From Parafannyhessea sp902761955 (GTDB lineage: Bacteria > Actinomycetota > Coriobacteriia > Coriobacteriales > Atopobiaceae), in assembly GCA_902761955.1 (NCBI GenBank), contig CACWMM010000004.1, forward strand, positions 10,746 through 74,745: 64,000 bases of DNA, given 5' to 3'. Every line of letters begins with the position of its first letter. Position 1 is the first letter of the stretch. The position numbers and the translations under genes are program-made. The notes below the pieces were generated by a model. It had not been told where the DNA came from. It saw only the letters and a list, made by a program, of their open reading frames with translations, and searched no databases. Below, piece by piece: positions 24,279 through 33,327 of this stretch.

Positions 24279-26264
24279 CTAGATCGTGTGAGCGACCTCG
24301 TACGCGTCCCATATGGCCGTGAGGATGTTGCCGACCTGGCGCTCGTCGCCGATCTCGAACACCTCGTAGCCGCGGCCGCGCAGGCTGGGCGCGAGGGACG
24401 GGTTGGGCCTGAAGCCCACCGCGATCACGACGGTGTCGGCGGGAAGCGTCCTGACGCCGTCCGGCCCCTGGACCACGGCGCCCGCGTCCGTCACGGAAGA
24501 GATGCGCGTGCTGGTGAGTATGGGCGTGCCGTGGTGGGCGAACGCGTCGCGCAGGTACATGGCGTTCGGCAGCGGCACCGCCGGGCCGGAGCTCAGGATG
24601 GAAGGCAGCGCCTCCACGATGGTGACGTCGTGGCCCCTGTTCACGAGGTCGAGCGAGATCTCGCAGCCCACGAGGCCGCCGCCGACCACGACGACGCGCT
24701 GGCCGACGCGCTCCTCGTGCAGGAGGGCGTCGATGCAGCCGAGGGCCTTGGGGTGGTCGATGCCGGGGATGGGCGGCATCACCGCGGAGGAGCCGTTTGC
24801 CAGGATGACGGCGTCCGGCGCAAGACCGTCGATCAGCTCCGGCGTGGCCTCGACGCCCATGCGCACGTCGACTCCCCAGTCCTCAAGCTCGCCCTGGTAC
24901 CAGAGGTTGAGCTCGCGCACCTCGCCCTTGAAGTCGTGCGCGCCGCCGCTGATGAGGTGCCCGCCGAGGTCGTCGCTCTTCTCGAGCAGCGTGACGCGGT
25001 GTCCGCGCATGGCACAGGTGCGCGCCGCCTCCATGCCGGCGACGCCGCCGCCCACCACCACGACGCTCTTACGCGCGAGAGCCGGCGTGGGCGCGTAGTC
25101 CTTGTCGCGACCGACGAGGGGGTTCACGGCGCAGCCGCTGGGCAGGCCCTGGAACAGGCGGAGCAGGCATCCCTGGTTGCACGCGATGCAGGGACGGATC
25201 TTGTCCGGTCGCCCGATGGCGATCTTCTTGGGCAGGTCGGGGTCTGCAAGCATCGGCCTACCGATGGCGATGGCGTCGAAGGCGCCCTCCTCGATGCAGC
25301 GCTCGTCCGCGTCCACGTCTCCCATGCGACTGCCGCAGATGACGGGGATGCCCACGGCCTCCTTTGCGGCTCGCGCGAGCTCCTCCATGTAGCCGCGGCG
25401 GACGTAGGTGGGCGGGCAGGCGTAGTAGAAGCTGTCGTACGTGCCGGTGTCCACGTCGAGCGCGTCCACACCGGCCTCCTCGAGGATGCGGCAGATCTGG
25501 ACACCCTCCTCCAGCGTACGGTAGGCCTCGCCCTCGCCGTCGATCGAGCCCTGGTTGAACCCCCTGACGTACGCCTTCAGCCCCAGCCGCACGCTTACGG
25601 CGAAGTCGTCGCCACACGACTCCTTGATGCCCTGGACGATCTGCGTGCACATGCGCATGCGGCCGCGCAGGTCACCGCCATACTCGTCCGTGCGGCGGTT
25701 TGTGAGCGAGGACGCCATCTGGTCGAGCAGGTAGCCCCAGTGTATGGCGTGAAGCTCGACGCCGGGGTAGCCCGCCTGCCGTACCACGCGGGCCGCGTCC
25801 ACCATCATCTTGATCTTCTCGCGCACGTCCTCCGTCGTGAGGACCGGGTTCGTCTTGTCCGTGGAGCCAAAGTACGGGTTGGCGCTGGGACCATAGGAGC
25901 CGATGCTGTTGCGCCCGAGGCCCGCGGAGATCTGGATGAACATCTTGGCGCCGTACGCCTCGAGGCGGGCGAGAAGGGCTGCGGAGCTTACTGCGAACGC
26001 ATGGCGGGACGCGGGCGTCGCCATGAACGAGGGGCCGAGGGCGCCGGGCTCGTCGATCTTGTAGTCCGTCATGAGGGCGCCGGTCTGCACGAGACCCGTG
26101 CCGCCCTGGGCACGGCGCACGAAGTACTCGATGCCCTCCCTGCTGAAGGATCCGTCCGGCGCGAGGTAGGCGCCCGTGGTGGTGGGCGCCATCACGAAGC
26201 GGTTCTTGATCTGGACCTTGCCGATGGAAAACGGGCTGTTGAGGGCTTCGTAGCCGTCTTGCAT
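24279..26264 (-). CDS. NADH:flavin oxidoreductase with 4Fe-4S (2,4-dienoyl-CoA/enoate reductase family)
   Basis: A 661-residue three-part enzyme. Residues 1-350 form an old-yellow-enzyme FMN barrel (IKNRFVMAPTTTGA, GVELHAIHWGYLLDQ, RRTDEYGGDLRGR). Cysteines in CIACNQGCLLRLFQGLPSGC hold a 4Fe-4S cluster. The C-terminal part binds FAD and NADH (VVVVGGGVAGMEAARTCAMRG; VVVVGGGLVGCEISL). Relatives reduce double bonds of enoates, dienoyl-CoA or bile-acid and steroid intermediates (FadH, FldZ, BaiCD). The substrate here is unknown. AGGAGG six bases ahead of ATG 26264 is very strong. The gene may be co-transcribed with the PPDK-N-domain gene 91 bases upstream. Confidence 0.9.
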   Translation of the reverse strand: MQDGYEALNSPFSIGKVQIKNRFVMAPTTTGAYLAPDGSFSREGIEYFVRRAQGGTGLVQTGALMTDYKIDEPGALGPSFMATPASRHAFAVSSAALLARLEAYGAKMFIQISAGLGRNSIGSYGPSANPYFGSTDKTNPVLTTEDVREKIKMMVDAARVVRQAGYPGVELHAIHWGYLLDQMASSLTNRRTDEYGGDLRGRMRMCTQIVQGIKESCGDDFAVSVRLGLKAYVRGFNQGSIDGEGEAYRTLEEGVQICRILEEAGVDALDVDTGTYDSFYYACPPTYVRRGYMEELARAAKEAVGIPVICGSRMGDVDADERCIEEGAFDAIAIGRPMLADPDLPKKIAIGRPDKIRPCIACNQGCLLRLFQGLPSGCAVNPLVGRDKDYAPTPALARKSVVVVGGGVAGMEAARTCAMRGHRVTLLEKSDDLGGHLISGGAHDFKGEVRELNLWYQGELEDWGVDVRMGVEATPELIDGLAPDAVILANGSSAVMPPIPGIDHPKALGCIDALLHEERVGQRVVVVGGGLVGCEISLDLVNRGHDVTIVEALPSILSSGPAVPLPNAMYLRDAFAHHGTPILTSTRISSVTDAGAVVQGPDGVRTLPADTVVIAVGFRPNPSLAPSLRGRGYEVFEIGDERQVGNILTAIWDAYEVAHTI

Positions 26265-26355
26265 GACTCCTCCTGAAGGGACGTGGGCGTCCTGATTCTA
26301 GAAGTGGCGTACCGCGTGGGCGGCATCGTTTCGGTGGGTGACGGCGTCGCCGCAC

Positions 26356-28980
26356 CTATCGCGCAAATGCGACGAGCGTCTGGCCTCCCACGAGGTCATG
26401 CCACATGCGAAGGCCTTGGCCGCGCGCGTCGAGCAGGCGCACGCACCCCGCGACGTCGGCATCGGCCGCGCACGACGCAAGCGGCACCTGCGGAAGGCCG
26501 TCCAGGGCGCTGCGGTCGAACGTGGTCGATCCGCGCTCGAGGGCGGCGCAGTACAGGATGTCCGCCTCCACAAGGTCCTGGAACATGTGGCTTCCGTAGG
26601 ACAGCTCCGGCGAGAACCCGTGGGCGGAGTCCGCGTACTCCACGATCGCGCGGAATGCCGCTATCTCCGCGAAGGTGACGGGAACGCCGAGGTCCGGGGA
26701 CGTGGTTCCTATGCGGCCCGGTGCGAGCAGGATCGCGGTCGCGTCGCGGCGGGCGTCGCCCGAGTCCGCGCCCGCATCGCGCGCTATGCGGGCGGCCTCT
26801 CCCACGGCGCGCGCCACGGCCGGGCGCCGCGCGTGCGGGCACGCGCGATAGGCTGCGGCATCGACGACGCACACGAAGTCCACGTCCGCCTCCACGGAGC
26901 CGCCCATCGCGTTGTCGCTTGCGCGCAGCAGGACGGCGCCGTCCGTCCCCGCGGGCACCTCGACCGTCCCCGTGCCGGAAAACGACTGCAGCGGCCGGCA
27001 CTGCAGCAGGTTGACAACGAAGCGCGGCGACGCGTCCGTCCCCGTTCCGCCCTCGTCCACGTTCACCGTGAACTCGACGTCGACGGCGTAGTCGTACGCC
27101 TCCTGCAGCGCGTGCATGATGGAGCGAATCGCGTCCGTGAAGCGGCGGTCCGCCGCAAGCCCCGCGCACGAGGCGAACGTGACGTCGCGGGCGTGACCAC
27201 GCTCGCGTAGCATGCGCTCGGCCTCGCGGTCGTGCTCCATCACGTACGGCCGCACGGCGACCGGCAGCAGCGGCTCCACCTCCGTGCACGGCCGCTCGGC
27301 AAACGCGCCCTCCGCAAGGTCGATGAGGTCGCATCCGCGCTGGCAGAAGCGGTGCCGGTCCGCGTCGGTCACCATCGTGGTCGCCTCCGGCCTATCGAGG
27401 CTCACCAGGCGCGGGTAGTCGCGCTCCGTGCGGTCCACGGCCTTGGTGCCCAGCCCCATCACGAGCCGGAGCATCCCCGCGGTGGGGTCCATGTCCGGAA
27501 GCCAGCGGTAGGCACTTCTCGAATAGCCTATGCCCGCCGCCGTCGGCATGAAGTAGCTGGTGCCGTACCGCGAGCCGCTCACGCGCTGGACGAGAAGGGC
27601 CATCTCCTCCTCCGCGGTGTCGAGCCCGCTGCGACGGCGGTACTCCAGCGCGGACGGGTTCATGGTGGACGCGTAGACGCGCTTCACCGCTCGCTCGAAC
27701 TCGCGGAGCCGCTCCTCCGGCGAGCCGGCGTTTGGCAGGAAGACGGAGTCGTACTTGCCGGCAAAGGCGTTGCCGAACGCGTCCTCAAGGCAGCTGGACG
27801 AGCGCACGATGATCGGCACCTGGCCGTAGTAGTCCAGTATCCGGCGGAAGCCCTGCTCTATCTCGGTGGGGAAGGTGCCGTGCTCGATGCCGCGCGCGAG
27901 CTCTGCCGCGACGCGCAGGTAGCCGTCGCCGCGCTGCTGTATCCTGAGCGGCCACAGGTCGTTCTCCACGATGAACGTGTAGAACACGTCCGTCCCCACG
28001 TAGAACGAATCGTGCGGCTCCAGCAGGCCCAGGACGCCCGGCAGCCTCCGCTCCACGATCTTGCGCGAGAGCAGCATGCCGCACGCCTTGCCGCCGATCA
28101 TGCCGGTGCCTACCATGCGGCGGCGCACGTCGAAGTAGTCGCCGGGCGAGAAGTACTCCTGCACGAGGGCGCGCATGCGCGCCTCGCGCGTCATCATCAT
28201 GTTGCACATCTTCCGGCAGGTCTGGCGCATGTCCTCGCCGTGCTCGAACGCGGCGCGCGCCTGCGCGAAGAAGCGGTCCCACGAGTCCGTGTCGCGGTCC
28301 GCCGCCCCGCTCATCTCCGCGCTCATGCGCGCATAGAAGCGGCTCGTGTCCACGCCCGAGGTGAGCGCGGACACCTCGCCCGTCGCGAAGTCGAGTCTGT
28401 GGGCCAGAAACATCGTGGGGGAGTAGCGGCGCCACACCTTGAGCGGGTGGACGAACAGCCCGCCCTCGTCGGGTGACACGTCTATGAGCAGCTGCGTCGT
28501 GTCGTGGATCTTCGCGATTGCCGCGAACGAGTGGCCGCCCCTGATGATGGGGAAGTATGCCACCGTGTCGAGCGAGAACAGGTACGGGCAGGTGAGCCGG
28601 AAGAAGTTCCCCATCGTGAGATCGGCCGACCACGCGACCTGCAGGTCCGAGAGGCTGTCGAACACGTAGAACGCCTCCGGCCCCTCGCGGGTTATCGTGT
28701 CGTGAACCTGCATCGTGAACGTCTCGAAGCCGCGGTTTGGGTCGAGGTCCACCTCCGTGACGCCGGGCTCGCCCTGTGCCACCAGGCGTTCGTGCGAGGC
28801 AAAGCGCAGGTAGACCACGTTTCTGCCGTCGGCCACCGACCGCGCGACGAACGCGTTTGCGATGGGGCGGAACTCGTCGAGCGAGCTCACCTGCCAGACT
28901 ACGTTGTCGCCGAGCCTGATGGAGTCGAGCACCAGGTCAAGACCATCGATGCCGCTGGGAACACGATCGAACGCCGCCAT
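26356..28980 (-). CDS. PEP/pyruvate-binding (PPDK_N) domain protein with degenerate KaiC-like N-terminus
   Basis: An 874-residue protein. Residues 1-240 begin SGIDGLDLVLDSIRLGDNVVWQV, resembling a KaiC/RecA fold in which the usual Walker A (GSGKT) is replaced. Residues about 300-700 match the ATP-grasp PPDK_N domain (GTGMIGGKACGMLLSR, PIIVRSSSCLEDAFGNAFAGKYDS, VNVDEGG, NLLQCRPLQ). No swivelling phosphohistidine domain or PEP-binding barrel is seen, so this is not a complete PPDK or PEP synthase. The function is unknown. GAGGAGG precedes ATG 28980. Confidence 0.78.
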   Translation of the reverse strand: MAAFDRVPSGIDGLDLVLDSIRLGDNVVWQVSSLDEFRPIANAFVARSVADGRNVVYLRFASHERLVAQGEPGVTEVDLDPNRGFETFTMQVHDTITREGPEAFYVFDSLSDLQVAWSADLTMGNFFRLTCPYLFSLDTVAYFPIIRGGHSFAAIAKIHDTTQLLIDVSPDEGGLFVHPLKVWRRYSPTMFLAHRLDFATGEVSALTSGVDTSRFYARMSAEMSGAADRDTDSWDRFFAQARAAFEHGEDMRQTCRKMCNMMMTREARMRALVQEYFSPGDYFDVRRRMVGTGMIGGKACGMLLSRKIVERRLPGVLGLLEPHDSFYVGTDVFYTFIVENDLWPLRIQQRGDGYLRVAAELARGIEHGTFPTEIEQGFRRILDYYGQVPIIVRSSSCLEDAFGNAFAGKYDSVFLPNAGSPEERLREFERAVKRVYASTMNPSALEYRRRSGLDTAEEEMALLVQRVSGSRYGTSYFMPTAAGIGYSRSAYRWLPDMDPTAGMLRLVMGLGTKAVDRTERDYPRLVSLDRPEATTMVTDADRHRFCQRGCDLIDLAEGAFAERPCTEVEPLLPVAVRPYVMEHDREAERMLRERGHARDVTFASCAGLAADRRFTDAIRSIMHALQEAYDYAVDVEFTVNVDEGGTGTDASPRFVVNLLQCRPLQSFSGTGTVEVPAGTDGAVLLRASDNAMGGSVEADVDFVCVVDAAAYRACPHARRPAVARAVGEAARIARDAGADSGDARRDATAILLAPGRIGTTSPDLGVPVTFAEIAAFRAIVEYADSAHGFSPELSYGSHMFQDLVEADILYCAALERGSTTFDRSALDGLPQVPLASCAADADVAGCVRLLDARGQGLRMWHDLVGGQTLVAFAR

Positions 28981-29110
28981 GTGTGCCTCCTCGCGTCGGG
29001 TAAGACCATCCTAGCGGCGCGCCTGGCGGGCCCGCCCCGGCTCCCGGCTGGCGGCGGCAGCCCGTCCGCCTGACGGCGGGCTCCTCGCCCTGGACGCCCC
29101 CGGCGGTGCA

Positions 29111-29119
29111 TGCTATAGT
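29111..29119 (+). promoter_or_regulatory. Extended -10 of the MFS gene
   Basis: TGC-TATAGT, with TATAGT at 29114-29119, lies about 40 bases before GTG 29161; no good -35 is seen. Confidence 0.4.
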
Positions 29120-29160
29120 CACGGCCCTTTATCGTTTCGCGAAGAGAGGCGGGCGGCAGC

Positions 29161-30444
29161 GTGAGCGAGCAGGAAGGCGAGCAGGAGACCAGGGCGCCGC
29201 AGGACGCGGCACAGGACGCGCCACGGGACGTCGCGCCGCAGGACGGCGCGTGGCGGCGCCCGTACTACACCATCCTCGCGGGCCAGGCCGTGTCTCAGGT
29301 GGGGAGTTCCGCCGTGCAGTTTGCGCTCGTCTGGTACCTTGCGCAGGCGACCGCGTCGCCCGCGGCGATGGGCGTGGCGGGCCTCGCGGCGTTCCTGCCG
29401 GGCGCGGTCCTCTCGCCCGTGGCGGGCATCGTGGCCGACCGCCACAACAGAAAGCTCGTCTGCATCGCGTCGGACGTCGCCGCCGGCATCATGGCCGCGG
29501 CGTTCGCGCTGGCCATGGGCTCATGGGGCGTCTCGGTCGCCGCAGTCATCGCGCTTCTCGCCGCCCGCGCGGCCGCGACCTCGTTCCAGGCGCCCGCGAT
29601 GCAGGCCATGGTCCCGCAGATCGTTCCGGAGGAGTCGCTCGTGGAGGCCGGCGGCATGTCGCAGGCCATCAGCAGCGCCTCGTACATCCTGGGGCCCGTG
29701 GTCGGGGGAGCGCTCTTCGCGGCGTTCCCGCTGGCACTCATCCTGGTGACGGACCTCGTGGGCGCGCTCGTCGCGGCCGCCACGCTCGGCGTCGTCCCCG
29801 TTCCCGACCACCGCGCAAAGGGGGAGCGCCCCAAGCTCCATCCCGTCCGCGAGCTGCGCGACGGCCTTGCGGTCTTCTGGGAAGACCGCGCGCTTACGCA
29901 GGTCATCGTCTCGCTCTTCGTGTTCATGGTGTTCTTCATGCCGCTCTCGTCCTTCTATCCGCTCATGACGAGCGACTTCTTCGGGCTCGGCGCCTTCGAG
30001 GGGAGCCTCGTCGAGATGAGCTGGGCCCTTGGCATGCTGGTGGCCGGCCTCGCGGTCGCGAAGGCGAACTTCGCAAACGAGGTGCGCGCGTCGTTTAGGG
30101 CGACGGTGGCGCTGGGCTCCATCTGCCTCGCCTGCGGACTGCTGCCAAGAAGCTTCGGCGGTTGGGTGGCGTTTGCGGTGCTCTGCGGCGCGATGGGAGC
30201 AACCGCCACCTGCTACGACGTGCCCATCGTGGCGTACATGCAGAAGAGCATCGCTCCCCAGAAGCTCGGCCGTGCGTTCTCGGCGTTCCAGATCGTCTCG
30301 ATGGTGTCGACTCCCGTCGGTCTTGCGGTGGCGTCGCCCGTGGCGGAGGCGCTTGGCGTGAGCGCATGGTTTGGCATCAGTGGCGTTGCCATCGTTCTTC
30401 TCGGCGCGGTGATGCTGGTGCTTGAGGGCAAAGCGCGCAGGTAG
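29161..30444 (+). CDS. MFS transporter (drug/siderophore exporter type)
   Basis: A 427-residue, 12-helix transporter of the MFS_3/EntS-like group. A polar Glu/Gln/Asp-rich N-terminus of about 30 residues is followed by the first helix (AGQAVSQVGSSAVQFALVW). The inter-helix 2-3 loop reads PVAGIVADRHNRKLV, and helix 4-5 has AAATSFQAPAMQAMVPQIVP. It probably exports a drug or metabolite by proton antiport. GTG 29161 follows GAGAGGCGGG. The stop codon TAG runs directly into the dispersed motif GCGAGAAG and then a hairpin. Confidence 0.85.
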   Translation: MSEQEGEQETRAPQDAAQDAPRDVAPQDGAWRRPYYTILAGQAVSQVGSSAVQFALVWYLAQATASPAAMGVAGLAAFLPGAVLSPVAGIVADRHNRKLVCIASDVAAGIMAAAFALAMGSWGVSVAAVIALLAARAAATSFQAPAMQAMVPQIVPEESLVEAGGMSQAISSASYILGPVVGGALFAAFPLALILVTDLVGALVAAATLGVVPVPDHRAKGERPKLHPVRELRDGLAVFWEDRALTQVIVSLFVFMVFFMPLSSFYPLMTSDFFGLGAFEGSLVEMSWALGMLVAGLAVAKANFANEVRASFRATVALGSICLACGLLPRSFGGWVAFAVLCGAMGATATCYDVPIVAYMQKSIAPQKLGRAFSAFQIVSMVSTPVGLAVASPVAEALGVSAWFGISGVAIVLLGAVMLVLEGKARR

Positions 30445-30543
30445 GCGAGAAGGACGCGCCCCCGTGCTCGCGTCCCCACTGCCCATGGAGGCGCTGTGGA
30501 ATTGCGGGCTACTGCGCAGGTGCGCTGCTGCAGAGGTCTTGAG

Positions 30544-30571
30544 CGGGCGGCCTCAGATGGGTCGCCCGTTT
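30544..30571 (+). terminator. Intrinsic terminator downstream of the MFS gene
   Basis: CGGGCG-GCC pairs with GGG-TCGCCCG and is followed by TTTATTACT. A smaller hairpin, GGACGCG/CGCGTCC, sits directly after the stop codon at about 30452. Confidence 0.65.
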
Positions 30572-30619
30572 ATTACTACCGATTTTCAGCCGAGCGGATG
30601 CTACGCCTATTACAAAGTT

Positions 30620-30715
30620 TCGCAAATAGCCAAAAATGGCTGTTTGAGATGTCGCAAACAGCCAAATATGGTCGTTTCCGAAATCGCAAACAGCCAAATC
30701 TGGCCGTTTGCGATA
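30620..30715. repeat. Three exact-period 32-bp repeats upstream of the second DUF4143 ATPase
   Basis: Units start at 30620, 30652 and 30684. Each holds an imperfect palindrome; the best is GCAAACAGCCA-AATC-TGGCCGTTTGC in the third unit. The last unit abuts a possible -10, TAAAAT (30714-30719). Shorter repeats of GAATCGTTGC follow at 30735, 30749 and 30767. The rest of the gap between the MFS gene (30444) and the ATPase start (30831) holds terminators and no coding frame that I can support. Confidence 0.92.
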
Positions 30716-30830
30716 AAATCGAGTTGTCATAGCAGAATCGTTGCGGCTGAATCGTTGCAGTAAACGGAATCGCTGCAGTCGACGGTATTGACTCGTCGGC
30801 CCTTCGGGCCATAGCGGAGGTGACGTCACG

Positions 30831-32174
30831 ATGCATCGCGAGGCGATGGAAGACCTGAGGAAGTGGGCCGCGTCTCCAAGGCGCAAGCCCCTCGTCGTGA
30901 CTGGCGCGCGTCAGGTGGGCAAGACCTGGCTCGTCCTGGAGTTTGGTCGCGGGTACTTTGATGCTGTCGCGCACGTGACGTTTCTGGACAACGAGGTAAT
31001 GAAGAGCGTGTTCGCCGGCTCGCTGGAGCCGGACCGCCTGCTTGCGGCAATCTCCGCATACACGGGGACGGACGCCTCGAACGGCAAGACCCTGGTGTTT
31101 CTGGACGAGATCCAGGAGTGCCCGCGGGCGATCGCGTCCCTGAAGCGCTTCTGCGAGGACCGGCCTGACGTGCCCGTCGTCGCGGCGGGGTCCCTGCTGG
31201 GCGTCGCGATGAACAGGTCGTCGTCCGCGCGCGACGAGTCCGAGCGCGTGTCGTGGCCGGTCGGCAAGGTGGACTACCTCGACATGCACCCCATGACGTT
31301 CAGGGAGTTCGTGGAGGCGGTCGGCCAGCCGCAGCTCGCCCGGCTGCTCAGGGCGGACTCCCTCGAGCTCGCGAGCGCCATGGGCGAGAAGTACGACGAC
31401 CTCCTCCGCACGTACCTCTTCACCGGTGGCATGCCGGAGGCCGTGCAGGCATACCTCGACACGAACCTGCTGGCGGAGTCGCGCAAGGTGCAGCTGAGGC
31501 TGCTTCGCGACTACGAGTTCGACTTCTCGAAGCACGTCGCCGCGCCTGCGGACTCCGAGCGCATCCGCGAGGTCTGGCGGTCGGTACCCACGCAGGTCTC
31601 GCGCGAGTCCGGCATCAACAAGTTCGCGTACTCCAAGGTCAAGGCCGGCGGCCGCGGCCGGGAGTACAGGGACGCCGTGTCGTGGCTCGTGGACGCGGGC
31701 CTCGTGACCAGGGTGTCGCGTGTTTCTCGCCCGGGAATCCCCCTGCGCGCGCACGCCGACGAGCGGTCGTTCAAGCTCTTCCTGCTCGACGTGGGACTGC
31801 TGGGGGCCGCGTACGGCCTGGACCAGGAGATCGTCCTCAACGGCGACGCGCTTTACGCGCAGGGCAAAGGCGCGTACGCGGAGCAGTACGTGTGCCAGCA
31901 GCTTGTGGCGGGCAACGCGTGCGTCCCGTACTACTGGTCCGCCGACGGAAGATCGGAGAAGGGAGAGGTGGACTTTGTCTACGAGTGCCGCGGGAAGGTG
32001 GTTCCCCTCGAGGTGAAGTCCGACGAGAACGTGCGCAGCCGCAGCCTGGCGAAGTTCGCGAAGGAGTATGGAATCGAGCGCTGCCAGCGGTTGTCCCTGC
32101 GCGGCTACAGGGACGGGGGGTGGCTCGTCAACCTGCCGCTCTTTGCTGCCAACGTGCTGCCCGCCGCGCTGTGA
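30831..32174 (+). CDS. DUF4143 AAA-type ATPase (second locus)
   Basis: A 447-residue paralogue of the family seen at 9561. Walker A is GARQVGKTW (Lys31), Walker B TLVFLDEIQECPRA, the linker HPMTFREFVEAVG is typical, and the DUF4143 half includes YVCQQLVAGN, the nuclease-like YWSADGRSEKGEVDFVYEC and VVPLEVKSDEN. The E-V-D and E-x-K order suggests a PD-(D/E)XK fold. The role is unknown; these genes are variable and often solitary. GGAGGTGA seven bases ahead of ATG 30831 is strong. The upstream region carries the 32-bp array. It is convergent with nrdB. Confidence 0.9.
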   Translation: MHREAMEDLRKWAASPRRKPLVVTGARQVGKTWLVLEFGRGYFDAVAHVTFLDNEVMKSVFAGSLEPDRLLAAISAYTGTDASNGKTLVFLDEIQECPRAIASLKRFCEDRPDVPVVAAGSLLGVAMNRSSSARDESERVSWPVGKVDYLDMHPMTFREFVEAVGQPQLARLLRADSLELASAMGEKYDDLLRTYLFTGGMPEAVQAYLDTNLLAESRKVQLRLLRDYEFDFSKHVAAPADSERIREVWRSVPTQVSRESGINKFAYSKVKAGGRGREYRDAVSWLVDAGLVTRVSRVSRPGIPLRAHADERSFKLFLLDVGLLGAAYGLDQEIVLNGDALYAQGKGAYAEQYVCQQLVAGNACVPYYWSADGRSEKGEVDFVYECRGKVVPLEVKSDENVRSRSLAKFAKEYGIERCQRLSLRGYRDGGWLVNLPLFAANVLPAAL

Positions 32175-32189
32175 GGTAGCTCTTCTCGC

Positions 32190-33248
32190 CTACAGGTCGT
32201 CCACCAGCGCGGTCGACTTTGCGTACGCGGTCGAGCGCGCCTCGAAGAAGTCCGTCTTCACCATGTTCGCGTCGCTGTACTGCGCCACCCACGCCATGTC
32301 CGGCGGCTCCTCGGCGTGCTCCGGCCACAGCGTGCCGAAGCCCAGGGAGCTCCAGCGGAGGTTTCCCAGGTAGTGGATGTAGTCGCTCACCTGCTTGCTC
32401 GTGAGGCCGCTGATGTCGTCGCCTATCACGTACGTGCCCCACGCCACCTCCTGGCGCACGCCCTCCATGAGCATCTGCCGCAGGTCCTCGATGGCCTCGG
32501 GCGTAAACAGCCCCGGCTCCTCCTTCTGCAGCTCCAAGATCATGTTGCGGAACAGCCACAGGTGGGTGTTCTCGTCGCGGTTGATGTAGCGGATCTCCTG
32601 CGCGCTGCCGGGCATCTTGCCGTTTCGCGCGAGGTTATAGAAGAACATGAAGCCAGAGTAGAAGTACACGCCCTCCAGGATGAAGTTCGCCATCATCACG
32701 CGAAGGAGCGCGGGCGCGTCGCGGCGCTGCTGGAACTCGTTGTAGAGGTTCCCGATGAACGTGTTTCTCGCCAGAAGGCGCTCGTCGGTGCGCCACTGGT
32801 ACAGGATGTCGTTTCGCTGCTCGGGGCTGCAGATGGTGTCCAGCATGTACGAGTAGCTCTGCGAGTGCACGCACTCCTGGAACGTCTGGATGTGCAGGCA
32901 CAGGTTCACCTCGTTCGCGGTGATGAACTCGCCCACGTTCGGCAGGTTCGCCGTCTGCAGCGAGTCCAGAAACACCAGAAACGATAGGATCTTGTCGTAA
33001 GCGGTGCGCTCCGCGGGCGCGAGGTTGGGGTAGTCCTTCGCGTCCTGCGAGAGGTTGATCTCCTCCGGGATCCAGAAGTTGTTCATGGCCTGGCGGTACC
33101 AGTCCGTGGTCCAGGCGTACTTCACGTTGTTGAAGTCGTTCAGGTTGGTGGTGTTGCCGCCTATGAGGCGCCGCTGGCGCACGTCCGTGTCGCCGTCGGG
33201 GTTGAAGAGCGCCTTGGGCGAGAGGTGCGTGGCATCCGTGTGCTGCAT
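32190..33248 (-). CDS. nrdB: Class Ia ribonucleotide reductase, beta subunit
   Basis: A 352-residue di-iron protein. Metal ligands are visible as EVNLCLHIQTFQECVHSQSY (Glu, His, and the radical Tyr four residues after His), NFILEGVYFYSGF (Glu) and NRDENTHLWLF (Glu, His). The Tyr marks it as a tyrosyl-radical (class Ia-like) subunit rather than the Phe-bearing Ic type. It generates the radical passed to NrdA. AAGGGAAG precedes ATG 33248. It follows nrdA by 79 bases and should be co-transcribed. Oxygen is needed to form the cofactor. Confidence 0.95.
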   Translation of the reverse strand: MQHTDATHLSPKALFNPDGDTDVRQRRLIGGNTTNLNDFNNVKYAWTTDWYRQAMNNFWIPEEINLSQDAKDYPNLAPAERTAYDKILSFLVFLDSLQTANLPNVGEFITANEVNLCLHIQTFQECVHSQSYSYMLDTICSPEQRNDILYQWRTDERLLARNTFIGNLYNEFQQRRDAPALLRVMMANFILEGVYFYSGFMFFYNLARNGKMPGSAQEIRYINRDENTHLWLFRNMILELQKEEPGLFTPEAIEDLRQMLMEGVRQEVAWGTYVIGDDISGLTSKQVSDYIHYLGNLRWSSLGFGTLWPEHAEEPPDMAWVAQYSDANMVKTDFFEARSTAYAKSTALVDDL

Positions 33249-33327
33249 GGTCTTCCCTTCGTGTGTGGTCGTGCCTGTCGTCGCGCTGAGTGCCGGCGGA
33301 AGCGGTCGTGCCGGCTGCCCCTGCCTG

